DNA of 64,000 nucleotides from positions 1 through 64,000 of the forward strand of contig JASANC010004490.1 in NCBI GenBank assembly GCA_030248135.1, read 5' to 3'. This document shows positions 11,040 to 23,900 of the stretch, one piece after another. Within the stretch, counting starts at the first letter, position 1. Each line of letters starts with the position of its first letter. The notes under the pieces were generated by a model, which made no database searches, was not told the DNA's origin, and saw only the letters and a list, made by a program, of their open reading frames with translations. The stretch comes from Theristus sp. LFF4_11. Taxonomy: Eukaryota > Nematoda > Chromadorea > Monhysterida > Xyalidae. The position numbers and the translations under genes are program-made.

Positions 11040-13220
11040 GGTCTTGTGATGTCATTCACGTTTCGTCGTCGTTGTTTTTTGTTTGAAACAATGTGAGGTG
11101 AAAATCTACAATGGAAGGTGCGGTTCAGTTTGCTTGATTTTTGTATTGGTGAAGGTGAACTGATATTGCTTCGTTTTATTTGTCTTGGTACGATTTTTTA
11201 TTGGGTTTTTGATTTGGTTAGGTTTTGCGTGCATTTACGAAATCGCCGTTGAGGTTTGCGCCAAACATTTTTTTCCAGATCGGAACGAACTGTCATGACG
11301 ATCCGCGAAGCTGTGTTTTAGTCCTCATTCAGCCGAACAACTGTGTTTTTCACACTAAAAGAATGAGAAAGTTGGAAATGAGTTGAGCTGAATGAGTCAT
11401 GCCACATCATGAGCCACATCACAAATGTGTCAGTTGCCGTTAGAGGAAATGGGCCGTTGCCAAGTCAACACTTCCTTGTTTTTTGTTACAAGTGTTCATT
11501 TCAATTGAGGTCGTTTTACTTTTTCAATCCTGCAACCCACCGACGTCAGAAGTCACACACCCTCCAGTGAAACGCTGCGTTCACCCAGCGGCAGCCTGGT
11601 TGTCTCAAATGTCACTGTCGTCCCATTCCCACCGTCTCGTCCCATCACCATCGTCATCAGCTCTTTTCACTTTCAATGTCACCACCCTCACCCAGCCCGC
11701 TCCCTTCAATTGAAGGATTGTAGAATACCAGATTTAAAACGTATCATCTCAATTTGCTGAACTTTCCCTTGCTTCGTTTCCCAAGTTCATTCACTCGTGG
11801 TTCTGCTTGTCTTGCGTCTTGCCTTGTGGTTTCTTCGCTTCGTCCCGTCGTCGGTTTTTGCTTTTTTTCCATTATTGCCGTCGCGTTTCACAAGTTCCCT
11901 TTTAAAACTAAAGACTTAGCCCGTTCAATTTCCCGTTTCGGTTTTTAAATCCAATACAGACAATCGCGTCGTTGACTGACTTGGGTTTTTTTATTACTTT
12001 CAAACACTTCTAAATTGAGGAAAAAATTTATTTTTTAAAAATTCAATTTTGGAGCGCGTTTTATTTCACGCTTTTTGGATAAAGTAGGCAAACCCGCCTG
12101 GGGGTGTCACTGTACCATGACTGGCACTGGGTTGGCCTATTAGTCTAAACTACCGTAACCCAAGAAGTCCATTTCAAATTTCTTTTTATTTGAAAATTTT
12201 AAACAATGCGTTTTTTGCAAAAATCAGTGATTAAGATTTGTCAGTTAACGACAAATAAAAATGTCAGGAACGGCCTCGATCGCGTCGTCATCGCACTTCC
12301 ATGTTTTTTGCAGCGACACTGACGCTGTTCGATTTTGCAACAACTGCTCCTGCAAGAGATCTCGACAAAAATGCAGGAATCAGACACTGTGCAACACAAC
12401 GTATAAAATGATGCCCTCACAGTTCACACATCTTTGGCTTTTGATTTCGTTTGACTAGACTTCTTGATGGCAAAAACAAGTGGAATTGGAATCCGACAAA
12501 AACAAGTTGAAATTGGAATCCGAACAAATTACATACCCTATTCAACCTTTCCTCCAACATTTTCGTCTCACAAATGCAAAACAAGTTTAAATCAGATCAT
12601 TGGTTGACACTGCGCCAAGTGTTTCTTTTAAATAGCAATCAAGCATGACCAATTTTATTTGACAATTGATCACATACGAAAAGACATCAAAACCAAATCC
12701 AATAGAAATGCGAGAAAATCTGCAACCCGTTCAGCTGCTCCCATCTTGTTCATTGTATAGCAAACCAATCAGCATGAGAAATAACAAGAACAACAGGTAA
12801 TAAGAGAATAGATGCGTTCACGCAAGAAAACATGTTGAAACGATTTTATTTAAAACAGTTGCGAATTTGGCACTGTGCTGTGCATCTGAAACATTCAAAG
12901 AAGCAAACGCGAATCCTGCAGATTGCCAAAATCACGCCGAAGAAAATTATTTGCGGCAACCTTACAGTGCACAACTGCGCAACGTTCTTTCCTAAAAAGG
13001 CTTGACTAAGGAATTTGGAACGACTTATGTTTGCAAATTTCCGTTTCGCTTTCTGGAAAATCAGGTTTTTCGATGTGGCGTTGAAATCCAACTTCTTTAA
13101 ACTGTGAATAACCTTTTAGTCACAACAGGAACTCACTTACATAGACAAATTTTCTTCACAACAGGATTTTGGCAAGCAGCAAGATTTTAATTTTCGACAA
13201 TCAGAGCGGATTTATTCAGT
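11040..13220. other. Gene-poor stretch, no supported gene
   Basis: Only short ORFs are present. An 81-codon minus-strand ORF (12846-13091) and a 65-codon Cys-containing ORF (12261-12458) show no family signature or splice partners. I see no repeat copy of the neighbouring families here. Confidence 0.4.
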
Positions 13221-13457
13221 GGGATTGTGGCTCGAGTCTTCCGTGTCCATCTGCCTCGCCCCATCGAAAGATATAGAAGCAGTAAACGTCCCTACTCCAC
13301 AGGAACGGCACGACCATCGACATTTCTGAAAAAAAAAACCATTCAGCTCAACGCAACAACAGTTTGCGGAACAAAACACATTAAAATTGCACTGTCCTGT
13401 CCAGTGGTGGGGCTGGTGGCCAACTGTTCTTCGACGGTGGCCAACGACACGAAGCAG

Positions 13458-13806
13458 CAACCAGACAACGTAGCGCTTGCAAACGGAGCAGCGAGCACAA
13501 TCGGACGCTCTGCGAGGCGAATCGTCACCTTATCGGCATCGGAAATGGTAGGCCAAGCTTTGGGACGCTCAAAAACTTTATCGCAGATGTTGTCGAAGCC
13601 TAAAATCAGTCGGTAAAACGGTCCAAAATCAACTGCTAAAGGTTTTACGAGGTATAATCAAAGAAAATTTTTGTTGAACTTTCGAAAAATTGTGCCAAAA
13701 TTGAGGTTTTCAGAGCATATTAGAGGAAAATTTTTCGAATTAAAAAAATCGGCATTTTTGTTTTTTTAATCACTTTTTCAAATTTTCATTTTTGTTTAAC
13801 AACCCT
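13458..13806 (+). repeat. Inverted-repeat transposon family, copy 3
   Basis: Same core as copies 1 and 2, ending in TTTAACAACCCT at 13806. The reverse strand is open for more than 60 codons across the exon-like block (about 13470-13620), with the residues NICDEVFERP and TISDADKVTIRL, which recur with substitutions in copies 4 and 5. Confidence 0.7.
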
Positions 13807-13892
13807 AGTGGTGCCGGTGCGGGCCGCGGACGGCTCTTAAAACACAGCCCATCATGACAAAAAACAATCAAAAGTGACAAGAACTAAAAACA

Positions 13893-14095
13893 ATGTCGCG
13901 TCTGTAGCGCAGGTGGAGGGCTTTCGCCTACCGTTCTGTAGGTGGAAAGTTCGAACCCCGCTGTGGACAAGACACACAATGGAGAAACGAAAGTGACCAA
14001 CAACAACTAATGGTCAACTCCCTGGCCCTCCAGAGCCGAGGGTAAATTGGGCTCTGGGCAGTATTGCCCGTTTCCGCCGGAGTTTGGTACTTTAT
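13893..14095 (+). mobile_element. tRNA-derived SINE (family A)
   Basis: A tRNA-like head carries an A-box-like TAGCGCAGGTGG and a B-box AGTTCGAACCC, with a CCTAC/GTAGG anticodon-like stem, at about 13899-13968. The loop is one base short and the acceptor stem pairs poorly, so a functional tRNA is unlikely. An unrelated body of about 120 bases follows, which is the structure of a tRNA-derived SINE. Confidence 0.5.
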
Positions 14096-14106
14096 GATTT
14101 CTGGAA

Positions 14107-14330
14107 CCGGTGCGCGAACAAAAAAAATTCCCATCGAATGTCGAACCGTTCGAAATCATTGACGATGATGCGCTGGATTCTTCCTCAGCGTCAAGAAAAA
14201 TGTCCAAAATCTCGACTTTGCCGACGTCGCTGTCGCCGACAAGAACACATTTCAGCCGATAATCGCATCGATGCGATCGTGCGAACGCATTACGAATTGT
14301 GAAAACGTGAAACGAAACGAAACGAACGAA
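14107..14330 (-). pseudogene. RAB40: RAB40-like small GTPase N-terminal fragment
   Basis: The minus strand reads DYRLKCVLVGDSDVGKVEIL, then a short acidic segment and SNG. The P-loop VGDSDVGK followed by EIL, and the spacing to SNG, are the N-terminal signature of the RAB40 (SOCS-box Rab) subfamily. No in-frame ATG precedes it: the frame is closed by TGA about 30 codons upstream and there is no AG that could serve as an acceptor in between. The switch I/II and G4/G5 exons are not visible downstream on the same strand, where a SINE and repeat copies lie. I call it a broken or partial gene; a one-base assembly error or distant exons are alternatives. Confidence 0.55.
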
Positions 14331-14680
14331 ACGAACGTCATTCCGTTTGTTTCATGAAATTATTTTGTTTCATAAAAAACATTAAAAACAATTTCTTGTT
14401 TCCAAAACTGAAGAGACGACCTCCTCCCACCACGACAACGACGTCGGCCCACAACAATCAGATTTATTCAGCCAGTTTAATCCGTCGGATTGTTTTGGTT
14501 AGGTTTGGTTGTTTTGATGAATGATGGTCCACGGTTTTTTATTTTCGTCGTTTCAGTACATCTGCTTCATGTTCAAGTGCACGGTGCGTGCCAGGTCTGC
14601 TCTCAGCCAACGGTACGGTACGTGCGATGCGATGATGATGATCCCGTTTAGACTATTAGGATACCGCTGGCACTGACACC

Positions 14681-15385
14681 AGGGTTGTTAAACAAAAATC
14701 AAAATTTGTTTTTTAAAAAAAAAAGTGATTAAAAAAAACAAAAATGCCGATTTTTTTTTTAATTCGAAAATTTTTTCTCTAATATGCTCTGAAAACCTCA
14801 ATTTTGGCACAATTTTTTGAAAGTTCAACAAAAATTTTCTTTGATATTACCTCGTAAAACCTTTAGCGGTCTATTTTGGACCGTTTACCGACTGATTTCA
14901 GGCTTCAACAACATCTGCGATGAAGTTTTTGAGCGTCCCAAAGGTTGGCTTACCATTTCCGATGCAGATAAGGTGACGATTCGCCTCGCAATCTAAATTT
15001 GAGCGTCCGAGCTGCTCCGTTTGCAAGCGTTACGTTGTCTGGTTGCCGTTTCGTGTCCTGCCGTCGCGACACATCATCAGAATTGATCGAATTTCAAGCC
15101 GGTATGTGTATTTTCACTTGGGCTGGGGACAATTAGTGACGTTTTGGGGGTCAAAACACTAGAAGAGGTATGGTAACGGTTTGGAAAAGGGGTAATTGAG
15201 GTCACCAAAACAAAATCTCCAAAGTTCCGCCATACGGGAGTCATTCCGGAGGTGCTTGCACATCAAATGTGGTTCTTCGAACTCCCTAATTGATTCAGCG
15301 CAACTTTGATTTTTGAAATTTTTTTTTAAAATTTCTTTAAAAAAAAAAAACAAAAATGACGATTTTTGTTTTTTTTAACAACCCT
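14681..15385 (-). mobile_element. Inverted-repeat transposon family, full-length copy 4
   Basis: Begins AGGGTTGTTAAACAAAAATC and ends with its inverse GTTTTTTTTAACAACCCT. Both flanks read ACACC, a candidate 5-bp target duplication. Length is 705 bp, with no intact transposase, so it is probably a non-autonomous (MITE-like) element. On its minus-family orientation it holds an exon-like block after CTGATTTCAG. Confidence 0.75.
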
Positions 15386-15728
15386 ACACCCCCCCAGGGG
15401 GGTGGGCTGCCCTTCTTTTCTAAAATCCGCTTCAGGTAAAACACGCTCGTTGTCGGACATTGCTTAAACGGACCTAATTCAAATCCTAATCCTAAGGCCT
15501 AATTTTAAGCCAAACCTGATACTAACCTAATCCTAACCTAAGCCAAGCTTTTTCAAGAAGGAAGATGTCAGAACAATTGCGTTTTGAACAAGTTTTTGTT
15601 GAGGCCGGAGCGTGTGCACGCGCGCTAGTGGATCATGAGCATGAGCATGCCGATGCCCGTGCGCGTGCGTTTTAAAAAAGAAGCGCCAGGAGGGGGGTGC
15701 CGAAAATTTTTCAGTGGGGGTGTCAGTT

Positions 15729-17654
15729 AGGGTTGTTAAACAAAAATCAAATTTTTTTTTAAAGTGATTAAAAAAAACAAAAATGCCGATTTTTTTTTTA
15801 AATTCAAAAAATTTTTCTCTAATATGCTCTGAAAACCTCAATTTTGGCACAATTTTTCGAAAGTTCAACAAAAATTTTCTTTGATATTACCTCGTAAAAC
15901 CTTTAGCAGTCGATTTTGGACCGTTTTACCGACTGATTTCAGGCTTATACAACATCTGGGGCATTGATAAAACTACAGACCCGCACCCGACCCGACCCGA
16001 TAAAAATTGTGTGATAAAACTACAGACCCGATGTCGGGTCTGGTCTAGACCAGAAAAGCATTGATAAAACTACAGACCCGATGTTTTTGAAAAAATGCTC
16101 AAAATTTGAAAAAAATTCAAAAAAATAAAATTGGCCTAAAATCGGTCTAAATAAACCTTATTGGCTGGAAACAGGTTGCAAATATAAAAAATGTTTTTGC
16201 TTGGCGGGAAATTTAAAAATTGAATCAAAACGTGTCTGGTCACGGTCAATTTGTTTGCTTCACGCGGCTGATGTTACAAGTTCCATATATGAGGGTGTGG
16301 CTCTGCGAGTAACAAAAAATACTCGGCAGTTCTGGGCTCTTATTGGCTGCTCATGTTATCGATTTCCCAACGTGCATGAGCGTCGAATATCGAATCAGGA
16401 TTTCCTGGATTTCACGCGTTCATTATTGTTGCTGCATGCGGCTGATGTTACACGTTTTGTATATGACAGAGTGTGGCTATGCGAGCAACAACACGACAAT
16501 GCTGTACTGTGCAGGGCTTTTGCTGTGCATTGGTGCATGTGGATTGCGATTATCGCTTTTTGTGCAAAATGTCAAAAGGTTTAATGACAAAAAACTTCAC
16601 AACAATTGTGGACAACTAACCTCTATGGACTTTTAACTGTTGTTGCTCGCATAGCCACACTCTATCATATACGAAACGTGTAACATCAGCCGCATGCAGG
16701 CTATGCAGCCAACAATAGTGATTATGTGAAATCCAAGAAATCCTGAGTCTACATTCGACGCTCATGCACGTCGGGAAATCGATAACATGTGCAGTCAATA
16801 AGAGCCCAGAACTGCCGTGAATTGTTTGTTACTCGCAGAGCTACACCCTCATATATGGAACTTGTAACATCAGCCGCGTGAAGCAAACAAAACTGAACGT
16901 GACCAAACACGTTTTGATTCAATATTTGAATTTCCCGCCAAGGAAATTTTTTTTTCATATTTGCAACCTGTTTCCAGCCAATTACGTTAATTTTGGCCGA
17001 TTTTGGGCCAATTTTATTTTTTTGAATTTTTTTCAAATTTTGAGCACTTTTTCAAAAACATCGGGTCTGTAGTTTTATCAACGCTTTTCTGGTCCAGACC
17101 AGACCCGACATCGGGTCTGTAGTTTTATCACACAATTTTTATCGGGTCGGGTCGGGTGCGGGTCTGTAGTTTTATCAATGCCCCAACATCTGCGATGAAG
17201 TTTTTGAGCGTCCCAAAGGTTGGCTTACCATTTCCGATGCAGATAAGCTGACGATTCGCCTCGCAATCTGAATTTGAGCGTCCAAGCTGCTCCGTTTGCA
17301 ATCGTTACGTTGTCTGGTTGCCGTTTCGTGTCCTGCCGTCGCGACACGTCATCAGATTTGATTGAATTTCAAGCCGGTATGTGTATTTTCACTTGGGCTG
17401 GGTACAATAAGTGACGTTTTGGGGGTCAAAACACTAGAAGAGGCATGGTAACGGTTTGGAAAAGGGGTAATTGAGGTCACCAAAACAAAATCTCCAAAGT
17501 TCCGCCATACGGGAGTCATTCCGGAGGCGCTTGCATATCATATGTGGTTCTTCGAACTCCCTGATTGATTTAGCACAACTTTGATTTTTGAAATTTTTTT
17601 TTTTTAATTTAAAAAAAAAACAAAAATGACGATTTTTGTTTTTTTAACAACCCT
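15729..17654 (-). mobile_element. Inverted-repeat transposon family, copy 5, split by a foldback element
   Basis: Starts AGGGTTGTTAAACAAAAATC and ends TTTTTTTAACAACCCT, like copy 4. The two halves (15729-15958 and 17184-17654) rejoin to match copy 4 when the insertion at 15959-17183 and one 9-bp duplicate are removed. No clear target duplication is seen at the outer ends. Confidence 0.75.
15959..17183. mobile_element. 1.2-kb foldback element with 9-bp target duplication
   Basis: Nearly palindromic: arms of about 530 bases (15959-16490 and 16640-17183) start GGGCATTGATAAAAC and are highly similar throughout. The duplicated target CAACATCTG flanks it at 15950-15958 and 17184-17192, and the unoccupied site is seen in copy 4. 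Each arm contains sub-repeats of ATAAAACTACAGACCCG. A 9-bp duplication with long inverted repeats starting GGG is typical of Mutator-like elements, so I infer a non-autonomous MULE. The central spacer has no transposase. Confidence 0.8.
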
Positions 17655-17912
17655 ACCCCCAACGTGACGACACCCCCCTTCGAAAATTTGCTTTCGCCTT
17701 CGGTACTGCCCTATACCCCCTCGTTTTTAATTTTGATTTTTTGTTTGACACCGAAGATCGAAGTGATCGAGATCGAACAGGAACTCACAACAATCGAGAA
17801 CAATCTACGATGCTCCAGTTCCACTGTAAATAATAATTCCGTCGCCGCGACGACGACGACGACCGAAACTGAAAGTGAAAAAAGTGAACGCCTGTCGACT
17901 GTCAAAAGCAAA

Positions 17913-20900
17913 ATGAATGAAACTTTCGCAGAAATCATCAGCGGCGCCACGTATGCAGCCCAGGATTTGTACACAAACTCGCGTGATTTGCAAAATGTCA
18001 AGCGAGTGGACGACTGCTTTGAGGTACTCAGAGAATGCCCATTGGTTTCTTGCGTTTCATTTGCTGAGTATGAGTGACGTTTGCAAACCTAAACAGTTGT
18101 GTTGACCAAATAACGATCCCCCATGATCTCGTGGCGAGGGAAATGGGTATTATTGGCTCCGCGGGCCGACGGGGTGAGGGTGGTGAGCGTGAGCCATTCC
18201 CCAACCCCACCGGAGCTGGGTACATAGTTGTTCTCGGGGGGGGGGGGCGGCCCCCCCCCGAAAATTTTCGAATCTATCTCTATCAGAAAGGTTTTTAAAA
18301 AAAAATTTCTCTGCCAGCTATCTATCTAAAAAAGTTTGTCTTCGAAGACATAAAATGAGTCAATTTTTGACCAAAATTGACCATTTTTGCACGAAATTCT
18401 TGAAAATTTTGCTAATTTTAGTTAAAATACGCGTTTATACTTGATTTTTAGCATGTTTTAAGCATTATTTCGCTGTTTTTATAGCTTTTTAGCGTTTTAG
18501 CTATCTATCTATCCAATTTCAAAATTTTGACCCCCCCCCCCCCAACGTCACATGCCCCCCCGCGGCCCCCCCCCCAAAATTTTCCAGCTATCTATCTGGA
18601 AAATTTGCTCCAGCTATCTATATCGCCCCCCCCAACCCCCCGGCTCTGGAACAACTATGGCTAAGTAGTTGGTATTTGCGGATTTGCGGAATCTGTGGGG
18701 ACCGAGGTTGGGGTGAGAGGGGGGCTTCAAATTTAAAAAAAATTGTTTGTGAATGTGTAATAACTTTTTGACGATCAACGCATTTTCACAAGTCAACTGA
18801 CGCTCCACCAGTCCTCTGAGAGTTTTGGGCAGACAAAGCTAAAGAGAGTTGTGAGCTTTGTCAAAAATAAAGTAGGAATGAAAATATAAAATGTGCACAT
18901 AGCATATGTAATGTTGAACAGTTATTTTAACAAACAGAGGCTGGTTCACGTGAGTGCTATTGAGTTGCAAGTACGTGCGATGTGCATTGACGGCGACTGC
19001 AAACTGTGCGATCTGCTCTCATACTGTCCAATATTCTTGGCTGCAAATTACACCAATCAACCGGTGAAAAACAATATACGCCATTTTCTTTTTAATTTAG
19101 GTGGGCATATTCGGTTTTTCCATTTTTTTGAACTTTGGTTTTTGATTACAAACGAGCGGAATATGAATATTTCCGTTTCAGATACAGAAAGTTGAAAACT
19201 TGTGTTTCAGCTAAAGAAAGCCCATCGATTCGCAGCTATCTTTCAAACGAGTTAGCGATGTGTGCTTGTTTGTACAATTGCTTGAAGCAAGACTTGCAAC
19301 AGCAACTTGGCCCCTCAGTGCTCATGGACAACCTGAGACTACTGCTTTTGCTCACCTATGACCAACAACTGCAACATCAAGCCAACTGGTGCGACGGACT
19401 CACTGCGTTCACTGTCAAGGAAATGTGCGTCTGCATCGTGCTACTCGTGTTCCGATTGTTTGAATTTGAGTCACCGTTTTCTTGTTTGTCTGACCTGACT
19501 GTTGCCAGCGCTGGACTAACAAAACCTCGTGGCGCAGTGGTAGCGTGTTAGACTATTGTGCGTTCGGGGGGTCGAGCCCCTCCGAGGGGTGTGTATAGGC
19601 ACAGCACAGGCACTCAATAATAGAGAAAACTCGATGGGCACCCTACTCGACGGCGTTATGTACCCTTCTCTGTTAGCCCTGGTGAAACCCAACAAACAAA
19701 AACGAATTTGGTGCTTTGTGCTCATTTCGTACAAATGCACAGATGCCGTTCTACGGAGGCCGAATGGACACCACTCTGCATGGGTATTCTCAATAATTTG
19801 ATGGTCAAGTTTCCACAGACGCGCATCATGGTTGGCAAAACTGTATGTTACCAGATCGTTGAAAAAACTAGACATTTTTACGATTTTCCGAAAAAAAAAC
19901 ACATTTTCCGAGAGCCAAAGGTTTTTTGGCGACGTGGGATACTAAAAATTCAGTAAATATTTTAAGCTACGAGAGACATTGATGTTGTGCATGTCAGGAT
20001 GTGTATGTCAACTACTGCCGGCGTTTACTGAAGCTGCTGGATCATCAGTCAACCAGCATCGTCGTCTGCAGCCTGTCGCTGTTGACATTCGCCGAGGAGA
20101 AATTGAAAGAGGCTGTTCGTTTAATTTGCGCTTTTTTGGTTTTGTGAATTGTGAACGTTTTGTGCGACAAACATGCCAACGCAGGTATACGCAGCAAATC
20201 AGCTGGCGCAAACATACCAATGTCTGTTCAATATTCTGCTGCGTGCCGACGAACTGCTGGCGCGCCATTTCACGATCGATCTGTTCTGTCGTCTGTTGAC
20301 GTCGCCAACGTCGTCACCATTTTCGTCACCCACCAACAACAGCTATGTTCTTGGGCTCGTCAATTTCGCCCATCTGCCGCGTTGCCTTGAGCAGAGCGCA
20401 TCACTGTTACTCTCGCTTGATCATTCCACTGAAGTGTACTCAAAGGCAAGCACAGGCCTTATTTCAGCTTGCCTCATTCTAGCTGATCGTCCTGTTAGAT
20501 ATTTGAATGGTGGCGGCGTTTTGTTGCGATGTAAGACGTTTGTTTCTCGTTCAGCTGTGCGATCTGTTCGTGTGCATGGCTGAGAATGCGAGTTTGCGGG
20601 CAGCAGTGTGCAGAGCGTTGCTGAGTGCTGCCGCTGCAACACGGCCAGCGATGGAGCGCAGACTGAGGACGCCGCTGTTGGCGCTGTTCGAGACTGCCGC
20701 TGACACGCACTCGACACTCGCCGCCGTACGCCTGCTCACCGGCGCGCTGCAGGTGCTCGCAGCTGAACTCTGAAAGCGCTTGCGTGCTCTGCTCTGCTTG
20801 TCGCTCATTTCAACACTGCCGTTTGCAACTCTGAAGCCTCATTCGTGCAACTTGAAGCGCTCGCGTCACGTTCGCCACACATTCACGCAGCAAAAACGTC

Positions 20901-23900
20901 GCAGCTTCACGTGCTAAAGTGACGCCTGCGCTTCATGCACGCGCACGCGTCAGCTTCAACGTGAATGATGAAGTGAAGCGGCGTCAGCCGACGCAGCATT
21001 CGATAGTGCAACCTACAAATGCGCACTTCACAGCGCGTCACTTGATCACTGATGCTCGCGCGAGTCCATGGATCACCACTGGTGCAAGTGCACGCACTGT
21101 TTCTTGCGATTTCGCCTGGCGCGCCCCCCAGACTCGTCAGCACGAGAACGCCCGGGCTAGCCCAACAAAAATGATGCACAGACGGATGTTTTGTCTGGCT
21201 GAAACATCAGCAGAACAGTGTGCGTGTGCTCTAAAACTTTACCTGAAGCTGCGCTGGTTTTTTGCTTCATGAACGTGTAGTGAAGTGACGCGCGCGCTTC
21301 AACCTCAATGAATGGCGCTTTATCTTTTGGTATGATTGGTTGAATCGTGATGGTACATGTCTTGAGTGTCCTGTTGCAGGCAGCGAGTGCACAAGTTTTT
21401 GTCACACTGCCACACAACAGACTGAGAAGTTTCACAAAACTCACATTGAAAGCTGCGATTCTGTCGTGACTTTGGTATGTGTTTAGTATGCGACCGACAC
21501 TAACAACAGCGTCAACGAGTACATCCCAGTTGAATCGTTGTTGGCCTTGATTGAGAGCAACGTCCGCAAAAATATCGACTCAACCTCACCAACGGTCGTC
21601 GCTGACTGCTCCAGAATTGCTGCTGGACTCAAACTCGCAACAGGTGAGTCTGCTCTGTCTATAGTTCATTGGTTTGGTGTTTATATTGTTTGTACTGATT
21701 GAATTTTGGTAAACTTGTCACAACTTGTCATGGTTTGATGTTTTTATCAGAGCTTCTCATTTCACGTCTGTTTCAGCGATTGCCAGTGACGACACGGTCA
21801 GAAGCGACCTGGTTGAGTGCGTCACGGCGCAGCTGTGTGCGCACATTGCTGAGACGCAGATGCTGACGAATCCGGCCGTGACACGCTTGACACGGCCGAA
21901 TGCAGGCTCAAAGCTGCACCCGCAGAACACGCTGCCACCGTGGTGGTCTGTTGCACGCTGGATGCTCATGTTCATTCTTGTTTCAGTTTCCTTGTGGTCA
22001 CAAGCGTCACCGTTTCAGTGCGAATGGTGCTGCCGTTGTTCTTGCATTGCTCGAATTCCTTGTTTCCGTCAAGGATCACTCGAAAGCGCACAAAGATCTT
22101 TACTGGAAACTGCTGAAGGTTGGTCAGAGAGGCGGTGGTTGATTGGTGTTTGTTTCTGTTGACTTCGTTTTCTGGATTTCGTTTTTTGTTACTTTTACGC
22201 CGAGCCGACTGGTGTTTATTAATTTTTTAAAGTTTGATTGTGCTGTGGTGTGACTTTCAGGACGAGCGCCTGCTAGCCGTGTTTGCGTTCGCGCTGTGCA
22301 GCGGGCAGACAGAGCTGATGGACGCGACGTTCGCGCTGCTGCTGCCCTGCGCACAAGTGGCATCGTTCCGTTGCGCACGGTAATCTTGCAAATGTGCTCG
22401 ATTGATCATGATGCCATTCTGAACCGAAATGGAAATCATAGAAAAACAATCAGCCAACAAACGGTATTCGCCTATTTTCACGTCCACAAAACAGACTGTC
22501 TCAACTGATGCTGGCCACCACCAATATGATCCGATCCTCAGCTCACCGATCACAAAATGGAGGGCTGCCGCTAATGAGCACGGGTTAGATTATAATTTAG
22601 ATGGCTGATACCGTATTACCTCTAATAAACCCCCATGGGGGTTTATTTCTTCAGCGACTTCTGGGGGTGGGGGTTTATTTTTGGGGGGGGGCTTTATTTT
22701 TGGGGAGGGTTTATTTGGAAACCATTTTTAGGAGTGGGCAAAATGGCAAAAATACCTTCCATGGCAGGAAGGAAGTCGCAAAAACTTCTATTCTACATAG
22801 AAATTTCCTTTTACAACAGCCTTTTGTAATGAAATTACCATTAACTCATCCATTTGGGGCCTTTGGTAGCACAATTTCATCATTTTCACTGCAACCAGCC
22901 ACTGAATTCGCTGGGTATGTGTTTCAAACAGGTTTCAATAATCCCCCATGGGGGATTATTTTTGGGGGGGATTATTTGGAAACTTGTCGAGGGGGTGGGG
23001 GTTTATTTTGGGGGGGGGTAATTTTTTGGGGGGGTTTAATAGAGGTAATACGGTACTATGGCAACGGCAAACCCACGCAGTAAGTTTATTTAAACGGTGA
23101 CTTCACGAACAGAGCGAATGACAGACAGCGGTGTTGACGTCATGGCCAATCATCAGACGCACGCTGCCACAGCCAGCAGCGCTTCGTCGCCGTCCCCAAA
23201 TGCAGCCGTCTCACACAACAACGAGCCTCTGAGCCGTGCTGTCATTGATGAACTAGTGCACAAGTTGAAGTCCGGCTTGGATGTGCGTGCGGTGTTCACT
23301 GTCTCTGTGTATTTCGACCAGCGCCTGTTTCATTTATTTTTTTCTATTTTTAGTTGCAGGACCCGAAATTGTCGCAGCTGGTGCACATGTACGAAAAAAA
23401 GATCAGCGACCTTCAGGTGTGTCAACAAAACTGAGCGTTCCGCTCAAACCAATACCAAATCAAAAACAAGTAATCTTGTGGTGGCGTTTGTTGCAGGCGC
23501 GGGAACGCGAGCAGCAAGAGTTGCTCGATCGAAACCAAGCGATGCTCGCACAGAGTGAACGCCTCGCTGCCAGATACAGGGGCAGCAGTCACGAGAACGA
23601 GCAACAGGTCGGCTTTGCTTGGCAGCCTAGCTGCACGTGCACACCGATTCACTCAGCGTTCTCCATCGTTCACTGAGTTCTGTTCAATCACTCTGTTGTT
23701 TTTGTGCTTTCTTGCTGATCCAGTTGGCTCAACTGCGTGCGATTGTCGCCAACTGTGAACAAAACGCGGAGCGAGCGAACGCCGAATCGGCAAGAACGCG
23801 ACTCGAGAACAGCGAGCTCCGTGCGAATCTCGCGAAATCCGAGGCCAACGGTCGCGCCCAGCTGAGCGAACTCAGCGCCGTTCGCAAACAACACGAGACA

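Noticed and set aside
12261..12458. 65-codon Cys-rich ORF as a small secreted peptide
   Set aside because: No signal peptide, irregular Cys spacing and no splice or family support.
13227..13616. 129-codon plus-strand ORF running into repeat copy 3
   Set aside because: Its C-terminal half is the antisense of the exon-like block of the repeat family, and the plus-strand frame is broken in copy 1, so it is probably a shadow.
19525..19600. Functional tRNA gene
   Set aside because: A and B boxes are present but the anticodon and acceptor stems do not pair, and the unit recurs with a common body, so it is a SINE head.
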